Shown here: one piece after another, positions 23,746 through 31,688 of the stretch | Layout: each line of letters opens with the position of its first letter | Numbering within the stretch: the stretch's first letter is position 1 | From: Halorubrum persicum | Lineage (GTDB): Archaea; Halobacteriota; Halobacteria; Halobacteriales; Haloferacaceae | Assembly: GCF_002727125.1 (NCBI RefSeq) | Contig: NZ_NHOA01000110.1 | Location: 6,622-40,164, forward strand | Direction of reading: 5' to 3' | Length of the DNA: 33,543 bases | Notes under the pieces: generated by a model | What the model saw: the letters and a program-made list of their open reading frames with translations, nothing else | Databases searched by the model: none | What the model was told of the DNA's origin: nothing | Translations under genes and position numbers: made by a program

Positions 23746-24396
23746 CTACGGGTCGGTGCGGGCCGCGCGGTACCGAGCGCGGAGGCGATCGAACAGCGCT
23801 CGGCCGGCGTCGGTCCGGATCCGGAGCTCGGTCGTCGCAAAGAACTCGTCGAGGTCGTCGTACTCGCGGAACGCGTCCGGGTCGCCGTCGGCGGGGTCGT
23901 ACCGGTCTGCGCGCTCGTAGCACACCGCCTGTAGACAGACGTCGAGGAGGTCACACTCCTTGACCAACACCGCCTCGGGCGACTTGCGGGCCTCGTACGC
24001 CTCCCACGCGTCGCGGACCCGATCGGGGAGCGGGCCGGCGAGGTCCGCCATCGCCTCGCGCTCGGCGGCCTCCTTCGCGGCCGGATCCACCGAGTCAGCG
24101 GTCGAATCGGCACGCGTCGCCACGTCGCCGGTCTCGGCCTCCGCGACGTCGTGGACCACGGCGAGCCGGAGCGCGCGGTCGAGGTCGAGGTCGGGCAGGT
24201 CCTCGCGGAACCGGTCGCCGAGCGCGAGGACGAGGTACGCGACGCCCCACGTGTGGGCGGCGACCGACTCGGGAGCGTCGACGCCGCGGAGCTGCCAGCC
24301 CGTGCGCCGCTCGTCTTTCAGCGCGTAGGCGTCGAGGAGGGCGTCGATGGCGTCGTCCGGGGTCGAGTCGTCTAGGGCCGGGTCGTCCGAGACCAT
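23746..24396 (-). CDS. HD-domain nucleotidase of the YfbR/HDDC2 type
   Basis: A 216-residue HD hydrolase. Metal ligands are seen in ESVAAHTWG (His), LAVVHDVAEAETGDV (His-Asp with a following Glu) and KECDLLDVCLQA (Asp). The order and spacing fit the YfbR/HDDC2 branch, which includes 5'-deoxyribonucleotidases acting on dNMPs. It starts nine bases after the phosphoribosyltransferase stop and is probably in one operon with it, which supports a nucleotide-turnover role. A 151-base gap to the Mqo start contains no gene I can support. Confidence 0.87.
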   Translation of the reverse strand: MVSDDPALDDSTPDDAIDALLDAYALKDERRTGWQLRGVDAPESVAAHTWGVAYLVLALGDRFREDLPDLDLDRALRLAVVHDVAEAETGDVATRADSTADSVDPAAKEAAEREAMADLAGPLPDRVRDAWEAYEARKSPEAVLVKECDLLDVCLQAVCYERADRYDPADGDPDAFREYDDLDEFFATTELRIRTDAGRALFDRLRARYRAARTDP

Positions 24397-24405
24397 CGTC
24401 GTGCG

Positions 24406-25101
24406 CTACTCGGCGAGCGTCCAGGCGCCCTCGCCGGCGAGGTCGGCCACGTCGCGGCGGACCATCTCGTCGAGCACCTCGTCGAGGCGACCGGCTTGGG
24501 CGACCTCCATCTCGATGCGACCGATGCCGTGGTACTCGTCGAGGTAGTGCCGAACGTCCTCTCGGTCGAAGACGGTCTGGTCGGCGCGCTCCATCGCGCC
24601 CTCGGTGAGGTCGATCATGTCTTCGAGGAAGTTCCACGGGTAGACGACCCACGTCCACTGCTCCAGCCGCTCGCCGACGAAGTCGGGCTGGAACTCCGAG
24701 GTGCCGAGCAGCTGGAGGGTGGCGGTCCGGACCGCGCCCGCGTTCCGGTCGTCGACGTACTCCTCCGCCCGGCTGATCGAGCCGCCGGTGTCCGCGATGT
24801 CGTCGATGATCAGGACGTCTTTCCCCTCGACGCTCCCCTCGGGCATCGGGTAGCGGATCTGCGGCTCGTCGCTTTTCTCCGCGGCGCCGACGTAATGCTC
24901 CATCTTCAGGCTCGTGAGGTCGTTGAGCCCGAGGAAGTCGCAGATGCACCGCCCCGCGAACCAGCCGCCCCGGGCCAGCGCGACGACCACGTCCGGCTCG
25001 AAGTCGGCGCGCTTCACCGCGTTCGAGACGTTGCGGCAGAGCCCGTAGATGTACTCCCAGTTGGTCAGGGTGCAGTCGAAGTCGTCCGGGAGATCGCTCA
25101 T
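24406..25101 (-). CDS. Purine-type phosphoribosyltransferase
   Basis: A 231-residue type I phosphoribosyltransferase. The PRPP-binding motif VLIIDDIADTGGS lies near residue 100, preceded by VVVALARGGWFAGR, which forms the pyrophosphate-side loop. The C-terminal part (FEPDFVGERLEQWTWVVYPW, then NFLEDM) is the base hood seen in the Gpt/Hpt-like archaeal group. It likely salvages a purine base such as xanthine, guanine or hypoxanthine with PRPP. The ATG at 25101 is used because the frame from further upstream covers the divergent promoter. A TATA-like CTTATCAG about 28-35 bases upstream on the minus strand fits. It heads a two-gene operon with the HD nucleotidase and is divergent from gatB. Confidence 0.88.
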   Translation of the reverse strand: MSDLPDDFDCTLTNWEYIYGLCRNVSNAVKRADFEPDVVVALARGGWFAGRCICDFLGLNDLTSLKMEHYVGAAEKSDEPQIRYPMPEGSVEGKDVLIIDDIADTGGSISRAEEYVDDRNAGAVRTATLQLLGTSEFQPDFVGERLEQWTWVVYPWNFLEDMIDLTEGAMERADQTVFDREDVRHYLDEYHGIGRIEMEVAQAGRLDEVLDEMVRRDVADLAGEGAWTLAE

Positions 25102-25207
25102 ACGACCGCTTCTCCCACCCGCGCGCTGATAAGGGTTTAGCAACGGTCCCAGCTGGGACGCGACCGCGTCGACGCGACGGAGGCCCGCCGCGTATCGGTC
25201 CCGACAC

Positions 25208-25215
25208 GATTTAGG
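25208..25215 (+). promoter_or_regulatory. TATA-like element of the gatB operon
   Basis: GATTTAGG lies 25-32 bases before the gatB ATG at 25240, fitting a leaderless start. The same ATTTAGG core serves the PTPS-family operon at 2613-2619. The rest of the 25102-25239 gap contains the divergent promoter of the phosphoribosyltransferase. Confidence 0.5.
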
Positions 25216-25239
25216 TGACCGGCTCACAACGGGTCGGTA

Positions 25240-26727
25240 ATGAGCACTCAGGCCGCGACGGAGGAGCGGACGGTCGTGATCGGGCTGGAGGTCCACGTCC
25301 AGCTCGAGACCGACACGAAGATCTTCTGCGGCTGCTCGACGGAGCCCGAAGACGACGAGGAGCCGAACACGCGCACGTGCCCGACCTGCCTCGGCCTGCC
25401 GGGCGCGCTGCCGGTCCTCAACGAGGCCGCCGTCGAGGCCGCCGTGAAGGTGGGGAAGGCGATCGACGCCGACATCCCCGAGACGACCACGTTCCACCGG
25501 AAGAACTACTACTACCCCGACCTGCCGAAGAACTTCCAACTCACCCAGTACGACGCCCCGATCTGCCAGTCCGGGGAGCTGGAGGTCCGCGTCGACGACG
25601 AGGCGAGAGCCATCGGGATCACCCGCGCGCATCTCGAGGAGGACCCCGGGAGCCTCCAGCACGCCGGCGGCTCCATCGAGTCGGCGACCCACACGCTGGT
25701 GAACTACAACCGCGCCGGGACGCCCCTGATGGAGATCGTCACCGAGCCGGACTTCCGGTCGCCGGCGGAGACGCGGGCGTTCCTCGCGAAGCTCGAAGAA
25801 GTCCTCGAGTACCTCGGCGTCTTCGATCCGACCCGCGACGGGAGCCTGCGCGTCGACGCCAACGTCTCGTTAGTCCCCGAAAGCGAGATCGACGGCGACG
25901 GGGAGATCACCGACGAGGCCCTCGAGGCCGTGAACCGCGCCGAGGTGAAGAACATCTCCAGTCACAAGGGCGCCGAGCAGGCGCTCGCGTACGAGGTCAC
26001 CAGACAGGAGAACGTGCTCCGGCGCGGTCGCGAGATCGAACAGGAGACCCGCCACTGGGACGAGGCGCGCGGCGTCACCGTCTCGATGCGCTCGAAGGAG
26101 GCCGAGAAGGACTACCGCTACTTCCGGGAGGCCGACCTGCCGGCGCTGGAGGTGTCGGACTGGAAAGCGCAGATCCCGATCCCGGAGCTGCCGGACGCCC
26201 GCCGCGAGCGCTTCCGCGAGGAGTACGGGCTCGACCGCGAGTCCGCCTCGAAGCTCACCTCCACGAAGGAGGTCGCCGACTTCTTCGAGGACGTCGCCGA
26301 GGAGTTCGACCCCGACCTCGCCGCGACGTGGGTCGCCGACAACCTGCTCGGCGAGCTCAACTACCGCGAGATGCAGATCACGGACGTAGAGGGCCGCCTC
26401 GACGAGTTCAAGCGCCTGATCGAGCTCGTGGCAGACGAGGAGCTCACCGTGAAGAACGCCGAGGAGGTCGTCCTCCGAGAGATGCTCGACGCCGGGGAAG
26501 ACCCCGAGACCGTCATCGATCGGGAGGGGCTCGGCGTCGCCGACTCCGGCGAGGTCGAGGCCGCCGTCGAGGCCGCCATCGACGACAACCCCGACGCGGT
26601 CGCCGACTACCACGACGGCGACGAGGGCGCGATCAACTTCCTCGTGGGACAGGTGATGCAGGCGACGGGCGGGAGCGCCGACCCGGGCGAGGTGAACGGG
26701 CTGCTCCGCGAGGAGCTGGACGGGTAG
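25240..26727 (+). CDS. gatB: Aspartyl/glutamyl-tRNA amidotransferase subunit B
   Basis: A 495-residue GatB of typical length. The N-terminal cradle begins VVIGLEVHVQLETDTKIFC and carries a four-cysteine zinc site (FCGC and TRTCPTC). Then come YYPDLPKNFQLTQYDAPI and the conserved VNYNRAGTPLMEIVTEPD. Helical and YqeY-like tail domains end in EGAINFLVGQVMQATGGSAD. GatB is the kinase part of GatCAB: it binds misacylated Glu-tRNA(Gln) or Asp-tRNA(Asn) and activates the acyl group with ATP for amidation, which archaea need to make these aminoacyl-tRNAs. GatA and GatC are not in the window. The genes for a SAMP2-like modifier and an acetyltransferase follow closely in the same direction. Confidence 0.96.
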   Translation: MSTQAATEERTVVIGLEVHVQLETDTKIFCGCSTEPEDDEEPNTRTCPTCLGLPGALPVLNEAAVEAAVKVGKAIDADIPETTTFHRKNYYYPDLPKNFQLTQYDAPICQSGELEVRVDDEARAIGITRAHLEEDPGSLQHAGGSIESATHTLVNYNRAGTPLMEIVTEPDFRSPAETRAFLAKLEEVLEYLGVFDPTRDGSLRVDANVSLVPESEIDGDGEITDEALEAVNRAEVKNISSHKGAEQALAYEVTRQENVLRRGREIEQETRHWDEARGVTVSMRSKEAEKDYRYFREADLPALEVSDWKAQIPIPELPDARRERFREEYGLDRESASKLTSTKEVADFFEDVAEEFDPDLAATWVADNLLGELNYREMQITDVEGRLDEFKRLIELVADEELTVKNAEEVVLREMLDAGEDPETVIDREGLGVADSGEVEAAVEAAIDDNPDAVADYHDGDEGAINFLVGQVMQATGGSADPGEVNGLLREELDG

Positions 26728-26762
26728 CGACCGATGCGCGTCACCGTCGCCGAGGGGCGCCC

Positions 26763-26996
26763 GTGAACGTCACCGTCGAGGTCGTCGGCGAGGGGGCCGC
26801 GGAGTACGACCTCCCCGAGGACGCGACCTACGCCGACCTGATCCGCGAGGCGGGGTACCACCCGCAGGAGGCGTCGGCGCTTGTCGACGGCTCGCCCGTC
26901 CCCGGCGACCGCGTCGTCGACGCCGAGTCGGTCCGACTGCTCCGGCTCATAAAGGGCGGGTCGACGGACGGCGGACAGACGGACGACAGCGCGTGA
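26763..26996 (+). CDS. samp2: SAMP2-like ubiquitin-fold modifier with residues after the diglycine
   Basis: A 77-residue beta-grasp protein starting at GTG 26763: MNVTVEVVGEG..., TYADLIREAGY, ALVDGSPVPGD and then RLLRLIKGG. Its first 66 residues align end to end, as I remember it, with Haloferax SAMP2, which is 66 residues and ends in Gly-Gly for attachment to lysines and for sulfur transfer to tRNA. Here 11 more residues follow the Gly65-Gly66 pair (STDGGQTDDSA), and the stop overlaps the start of the next gene. Lys64 is the only lysine; the position I recall as Lys58, used for SAMP2 chains, is Arg. To be conjugated it would presumably have to be trimmed, or be used differently. A 10-codon ATG ORF (26734-26766) directly before it looks like chance or a remnant. 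Confidence 0.85.
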   Translation: MNVTVEVVGEGAAEYDLPEDATYADLIREAGYHPQEASALVDGSPVPGDRVVDAESVRLLRLIKGGSTDGGQTDDSA

Positions 26997-27514
26997 GCGC
27001 GGAGCGCGACACGCCCGACGCCGTCGGGATCGAGACGGCCACGCCGGACGACAGACTGGACGTGCTCCGGGTGCTCGACGCCGCCATGCTGGAGACGGAC
27101 TCCGAGACCGTCGACGCCGCGATCGACGCGGGCGACGCGCTCGTCGCCCGGTTTAGCCGGACCGGCGCGGTCGTCGGCGCGCTGGTCGCGACGCGTCCCG
27201 ACCCGGGCCGTATCCACGTCGACGCCGTGGCCGTCCGGCGGGCGCGCCGCGGGCGGGGGATCGGCTCCGCGCTCGTCGCCGCGGTGGTGCGGCGCGCCGA
27301 GCGCGACGCCGCGGTCGAAACCGTCACCGCGGCGTTCGACGCGGATTTGCGGGCGTTCTACGCAGACCTCGGCTTCGCGATCCGGTCGGCTGAAGACGCA
27401 GACGAGAGCCGACCCGCAGACGCGGTCGGCAACTCCGGAGCGGATCGCGCCGCGGGACGGAGCTCGGAGCGTCTGTGGGGACGGGTGACGGTGGCCGAAC
27501 AGACGCCGCCGTGA
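26993..27514 (+). CDS. GNAT-family N-acetyltransferase
   Basis: A 173-residue GNAT protein. The acetyl-CoA binding loop RRGRGIGSAL is near residues 86-95, after the strand IHVDAVAVRRA; the C-terminal AFYADLGFAI strand/helix closes the fold. The last 40 residues are a Ser/Ala/Arg-rich extension (ADAVGNSGADRAAGRSSERL) unlike a GNAT core. GTG 26993 overlaps the modifier's stop by four bases (GTGA), so the two are translationally coupled. Co-expression with a ubiquitin-like modifier raises the possibility that it acetylates that protein or a related target, but an unrelated small-molecule substrate is equally open. A T6 run at 27555-27560 follows and probably ends the operon. Confidence 0.87.
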   Translation: MSAERDTPDAVGIETATPDDRLDVLRVLDAAMLETDSETVDAAIDAGDALVARFSRTGAVVGALVATRPDPGRIHVDAVAVRRARRGRGIGSALVAAVVRRAERDAAVETVTAAFDADLRAFYADLGFAIRSAEDADESRPADAVGNSGADRAAGRSSERLWGRVTVAEQTPP

Positions 27515-27554
27515 ACCGGGCGCAAGCGGTGCGTCCGACTCGCGGCTGACTGAG

Positions 27555-27560
27555 TTTTTT
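27555..27560 (+). terminator. T6 terminator of the gatB operon
   Basis: Six T residues, 41-46 bases after the GNAT stop, in the only T-rich spot downstream of the operon. The stretch just beyond it (CTATGTGGTATG) may also serve as the promoter of the following broken gene. Confidence 0.5.
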
Positions 27561-27595
27561 CTATGTGGTATGTGTACACATGTCTCCCGAAAACG

Positions 27596-27995
27596 ATGTC
27601 CGCTACATCCGGCACCCACGAGGATCCCGACGGTATCGAGGTGAAGGCGGTGGACTCCATCGACGGCCCGTGGTTTCGATCGACCGCATCTGCGCGCGCG
27701 GTCGGAGCGCGAGCAGCCGCCCGACTACCACCGACGCGTCCGCGCCGCCGCGCTCGCGGCCGAGGTAGAGGCGCTCGAAGCGGAAGTAGAGGCGCTCGAG
27801 CGGGCCGTCGAGTCGAAGGAACGACAGCGACAGCAGGTGATCGACACCTACGAGACGATCGTCGAGGAGCGATCGGAAACCGAGCACGCGTCCGAATCCG
27901 ACGCGTCCAACGAGAGCAAGGGGTGGCGGCCGCTGGGCGCCGTCGCGTCGTGGGTCGAACGAGCAGCCGCGCGGCTGCGCCGCCCGAACGAGTGA
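27596..27995 (+). pseudogene. Coiled-coil protein gene with a one-base frameshift
   Basis: From ATG 27596 the frame reads MSATSGTHEDPDGIEVKAVD and continues SIDGPWF with the G/C-rich third positions of real genes. After the TTT at 27674-27676 this pattern stops in that frame and resumes one frame over, as DRPHLRARSEREQPPDYHRR, then a heptad helix (AAEVEALEAEVEALERAVES, then KERQRQQVIDTYETIVEE), an acidic stretch and a basic amphipathic end (SWVERAAARLRRPNE), stopping at 27995. Removing one T would give an uninterrupted 132-residue protein, and the length (400 bases) is exactly one base too long for an open frame. The downstream part has no start of its own. Either the gene is inactivated, or the extra T is a sequence error. 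Function unknown. Confidence 0.72.
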
Positions 27996-28190
27996 TCGGA
28001 GCCGTCGCCGGTCCGGGCCTCCACCAAACCGGACCCCCCATCCAGCCCGGACCTCCACCGAGTCGATCCGCGATCCCCGAGAACTGCCCACCGATGTCCA
28101 TTTCCGGGTCGGTCCCGTCGTTCCGGGTATGAACGCCGATTCGCCCGCGGTTTCGACAGACATTCGGCCCCGACCCGTGGTGAGAGACGT

Positions 28191-29000
28191 ATGAGTGGAA
28201 AAGACGAGTACTACAACAAGTCGAAACAGCAGGGGTACCGCGCCCGGTCGGCCTACAAGCTGAAACAGATCGACGAGGAGTCGGACCTGTTCGATCGCGG
28301 CGACACGGTCGTCGACCTCGGCGCCGCGCCCGGCGGCTGGCTTCAGGTCGCCGCCGAGGAGGTCGGGGAGTCGGGGACGGTCGTCGGCGTCGACCTCCAG
28401 CGCATCGACGACCTGGAGGAGCACGACGTTGAGACGATCCGCGGCGACATGACCGAGGAGCGCACCCGGCACTACCTGCGAGAGGCGGTCGGCGAGCGCG
28501 GCGCGGACGCGGTGCTCTCGGACATGGCGCCGAACATGACCGGCGAGTACGCCCTCGATCACGCCCGGTCGGTCCACCTCGCGCGGCAGGCGTTCGACGT
28601 GGCCGAGGAGCTGCTCGCGCCCGGCGGCGACCTCGTCGTGAAGGTGTTCCAGGGCGAGGATCTGGACGCGTTCCGCGAGGACGTCCGGAAGGAGTTCCAA
28701 TACCTCCGGACCGTCTCGCCGCCCGCGTCTCGCGACACCTCATCGGAGGTGTACCTCGTCGCCAGAGGGCTGAACACGGCCCCCGTCACGGCGGGCGACC
28801 GGATCGAGGTGACGGTCGAGGAGCGCGGCGACGAGGGCGACGGGATCGCGTACGTCGAGGGGTACTCGCTCTTCGTCGCCGGCGCGGACGTGGGCGAGAC
28901 CGTGACCGTCGAGGTCGACGACGCGAAGCCGCGGTTCGGGTTCGCGACGCCGGTCCATCCCGACGAAGACGGCCACGACGAGAACGCTCGCGACGAGTAG
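28191..29000 (+). CDS. rlmE: 23S rRNA 2'-O-methyltransferase RlmE with C-terminal TRAM domain
   Basis: A 269-residue RrmJ/FtsJ-type methyltransferase. The N-terminal DEYYNKSKQQGYRARSAYKL carries the first catalytic Lys. VVDLGAAPGGWLQVAAEEVG (residues 42-61) is the SAM loop. LSDMAPNMTGEYALDH holds the catalytic Asp, VVKVFQGED the second Lys, and FQYLRTVSPPASRDTSSEVY the final Glu. It should methylate the 2'-OH of the A-loop uridine in 23S rRNA. From about residue 200 an added TRAM domain (GDRIEVTVEERGDEGDGIAY and following beta strands) provides RNA binding; this fusion is known in archaea. ATG 28191 starts at the conserved N-terminus. The 195-base gap before it (27996-28190) holds no supported gene and no clear TATA box. 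Confidence 0.93.
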   Translation: MSGKDEYYNKSKQQGYRARSAYKLKQIDEESDLFDRGDTVVDLGAAPGGWLQVAAEEVGESGTVVGVDLQRIDDLEEHDVETIRGDMTEERTRHYLREAVGERGADAVLSDMAPNMTGEYALDHARSVHLARQAFDVAEELLAPGGDLVVKVFQGEDLDAFREDVRKEFQYLRTVSPPASRDTSSEVYLVARGLNTAPVTAGDRIEVTVEERGDEGDGIAYVEGYSLFVAGADVGETVTVEVDDAKPRFGFATPVHPDEDGHDENARDE

Positions 29001-29114
29001 ACAGCGCGGGGCGACCACGGCGACGACGGGATCGACGCGGCGACGAACCGGCGAGCGAGGAGTTCTGTCCCGAACGCCGGGATTGTTATTAACCGAGATA
29101 ATTCGCGTCGAGCG

Positions 29115-29122
29115 ATTATATA
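29115..29122 (+). promoter_or_regulatory. TATA box of the chemoreceptor fusion gene
   Basis: ATTATATA lies 24-31 bases before the ATG at 29146 and is among the best TATA boxes in the window. It fixes the start against the longer open frame from 29083, whose first codons lie upstream of the box. Confidence 0.65.
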
Positions 29123-29145
29123 CTCTCACGCGAAACGAGCGGCAA

Positions 29146-31683
29146 ATGGATCGCAACGGCACCCGGAACCGATCGGACGAGTCGGAGATGGACCGAGAGA
29201 TCGGGTCGGAGTCGAACGGCCGCGACCCCACTGAAGCGGCGGCACAGACGACGGGCGGGGAGAGGACACAGACCGCGAACGGAGAGACGACCCAGGCCGC
29301 AGGTGGCGACGTGCCGATCGACGCGTTCCGCGAGGTCGCGGCGCAGCTCGCAGGGGGCGACCTCGGGGCGCGGTTCCCGGAGGCGGCGGCGAGCGGTGAG
29401 GCCGCCGCGCTCGCAGGGGATCTCAACGCGTTCGTCGAGGGGGTCGCCGAAACCCTGTCCGCGGCGGAGGGGTTCGGGGACGAGGTCTCGGGGGCCTCCG
29501 AACACGTGCGGTCGAACGTCGCCCGAGCGAAGGGGCAGAGCGGCGACGTGTACGAGGCGGTCGACGGGATCGAGGCGGCGGCGACCCGCCAGCGAGACGA
29601 CATCGCGGAGGCGACCCGAGAGCTGCAGAGCGTCTCGGCGGCGACGGAAGAGGTCGCGGCGTCGGCGGAGGAGGTGGCGACCACGGCGGGGAACGTCGCC
29701 GAGCGCGCCGACGAGGGGAACGACGCCGCGGCCGCGGCGATCGAGGAGCTCCAAGTGGTCGACGAGCGGACCGAGACGGCGCTCGACCGCGTCGAGGAGC
29801 TGGAGGCGGAGGTCGCGGCGATCGAAGACGTCACCGACCTCATCCGGGACATCGCCGACGAGACGAACATCCTCGCGCTGAACGCCTCCATCGAGGCCGC
29901 CAGAGCGGGCGAGGCCGGTGCCGGGTTCGAGGTCGTCGCCGAGGAGGTCAAGAGCCTCGCCGAGGAGTCCCGCGACGCCACGAGCGAGATCGAGTCGTCG
30001 ATCGGCTCGGTGCGCGACGAGACCGACGCCACCGTCGCGGAGATCACGGACATGCGCGAGCGGGTCGGCGAGGGAATCGACACCGCCGAGAGCGCCCTCG
30101 AGGCGTTCACCGACTTGGCCGACGACATCGAGGAGACCACGAGCGGCGTCGAAGAGATCAGCGACGCGACCGACGACCAAGCGGCGGCGATCGAGGAAGC
30201 GGTCGACATGGTCGAAACGGTCGGGGAGCTCGCGGCCGACACCGCCGAGGACGCTGCCGAGGTGACGACGATCGCCCACACGCAAAAGACGTCGCTGACC
30301 GAGGTGGCGGCCGGCGCGTCGACGCTGAGTGACCGGACCGGAGCCCTCGACGACCGGCTCGACGCCTACGACCTCGCCGGGAGCGCGGCGGGCGACGACG
30401 ACACGGTCGTCGAGTTCTGGCACGCGCTCGGGGGACGGAAAGCGCGGCTGCTCGACGAGTTCGTCGACGAGTTCGAGGCGGCGACCGAGGGCGTCTCGGT
30501 CCGCCCCTCCTCGAAGGGGAGCTACCGGGGCGTGTTCGACGCCACCCTCGCCGCGGCCGACCGGGGTGACCCTCCGGCGATCGCGCACCTCTACGAGATC
30601 GGGACCAAGCGCGCGCTCGACAGCGGGGCGTTCGCCCCGGTCGAGGACCTCCTCGCCGACGTGTCCCGAGGGAGGGGCGGCGTGGCCGACGAGATCGCCG
30701 CGGAAGCGAGCCTCGACCCCGACGACCTCCTCGACCCCGTCGCGAACTACTACCGGACCGACGGTCGGCTCCACTCGCTCCCGTTCAACGCCTCGACGCC
30801 CGTGCTCTACTACGACCGCGATGCCTTCGAGCGCGCCGGGTTGAATCCGGACGACCCGCCGTCGACGTTCGCCGAGGTGCGGCACTGCGCCGAGCGGCTG
30901 GTCGACCGCGGCGGCGCCGAGGCCGGGATCACGTTCGCGAACTACTCGTGGTTCGTCGAACAGTGGTTCGCCGAGGCGGGGCAACCGCTCGTCGACGCCG
31001 AGAACGGCCGCGCCGGAACGCCGACCGAGGCGTACTTCGACGCCGAGGCGGGCGAACGCGTGTACGAGTGGATCGCCGACATGGCCGCCGACGGCCTCTA
31101 CCTCGACCCCGGGATCGAGGCCCGAGGACGGGCACGAGAGGCGTTCCACGAGGGACGCGCCGGGATGTTGATCGGGTCGACCTCGGCGATGGTGGGAGTG
31201 CGCGAGGGCGCGTCGTTCCCGGTCGGGACCGGGTACTTCCCGGTGGCCGACGAGCGTCACGGCGTCGTCGTCGGTGGCGGCTCGCTGTGGATTGCCGACC
31301 GGGCGTCGACCGAGCAGCAGCGGGCGGCTGCCGCGTTCCTCGGGTGGCTCGCCGCGCCGGAACAGCAGGCGCGGTGGCATCGGGAGACCGGCTACTTCCC
31401 GGTTCACGAGGGCGCCGTCGATCGACTCGCGCGAGACGGGTGGTTCGACGGGAACCCCGGGTACCGGACGGCGATGGATCAGCTGCTGGACGCCAAGGCG
31501 TCACCGGCCACGTCCGGTGCGCGAATGGGTCCGTTCGACACCGTCCGGACCCTGGTCGCCGAGGCCTCCGTCGAGGCCCGCGAGCACGGCGTCGGCGAGG
31601 CGCTCGACAGGCTCACAGAGAGCGCGGAGCTACAGCTCCGATCGTACGCGGAGAACGCCGAAACGAGAGTGGACACCCGGTAG
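29146..31683 (+). CDS. Soluble chemotaxis transducer fused to an ABC-type solute-binding domain
   Basis: An 845-residue protein. Residues 1-55 are polar low complexity. About 56-105 resembles a HAMP-like unit (FREVAAQLAGGDLGARFPEA). About 110-410 is the methyl-accepting coiled-coil hairpin with its conserved tip near 231-275 (IRDIADETNILALNASIEAA, then the GAGFEVVAEEVKSLAEES arm), which binds CheA and CheW. From about 417 to the end is a family-1 extracellular solute-binding fold: VVEFWHALGGRKARLLDEFV, later LHSLPFNASTPVLYYDRDAF, GRAGMLIGSTSAM and ETGYFPVHEGAVD, closest by eye to UgpB/MalE-like sugar or glycerol-phosphate binders. There is no signal peptide and no membrane span, so the binding domain should be cytosolic. 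I infer an intracellular metabolite sensor feeding the archaellum. No che or transporter genes are nearby. Confidence 0.9.
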   Translation: MDRNGTRNRSDESEMDREIGSESNGRDPTEAAAQTTGGERTQTANGETTQAAGGDVPIDAFREVAAQLAGGDLGARFPEAAASGEAAALAGDLNAFVEGVAETLSAAEGFGDEVSGASEHVRSNVARAKGQSGDVYEAVDGIEAAATRQRDDIAEATRELQSVSAATEEVAASAEEVATTAGNVAERADEGNDAAAAAIEELQVVDERTETALDRVEELEAEVAAIEDVTDLIRDIADETNILALNASIEAARAGEAGAGFEVVAEEVKSLAEESRDATSEIESSIGSVRDETDATVAEITDMRERVGEGIDTAESALEAFTDLADDIEETTSGVEEISDATDDQAAAIEEAVDMVETVGELAADTAEDAAEVTTIAHTQKTSLTEVAAGASTLSDRTGALDDRLDAYDLAGSAAGDDDTVVEFWHALGGRKARLLDEFVDEFEAATEGVSVRPSSKGSYRGVFDATLAAADRGDPPAIAHLYEIGTKRALDSGAFAPVEDLLADVSRGRGGVADEIAAEASLDPDDLLDPVANYYRTDGRLHSLPFNASTPVLYYDRDAFERAGLNPDDPPSTFAEVRHCAERLVDRGGAEAGITFANYSWFVEQWFAEAGQPLVDAENGRAGTPTEAYFDAEAGERVYEWIADMAADGLYLDPGIEARGRAREAFHEGRAGMLIGSTSAMVGVREGASFPVGTGYFPVADERHGVVVGGGSLWIADRASTEQQRAAAAFLGWLAAPEQQARWHRETGYFPVHEGAVDRLARDGWFDGNPGYRTAMDQLLDAKASPATSGARMGPFDTVRTLVAEASVEAREHGVGEALDRLTESAELQLRSYAENAETRVDTR

Positions 31684-31688
31684 GCAAA

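Noticed and set aside
25215-26762. 593-codon plus-strand frame overlapping gatB in another phase
   Set aside because: Only its final part (from 26763) is real, as the SAMP2-like gene. The upstream portion is an arginine-rich off-frame reading of gatB.
26734-26766. Ten-codon ATG ORF between gatB and the SAMP2-like gene
   Set aside because: It is too short to support as a gene. It shares an 11-base repeat with the modifier start and may be a remnant or chance.
29116-31407. 763-codon open frame on the minus strand opposite the chemoreceptor fusion
   Set aside because: It is an antisense shadow of high-GC coding DNA; all recognisable motifs are on the plus strand.
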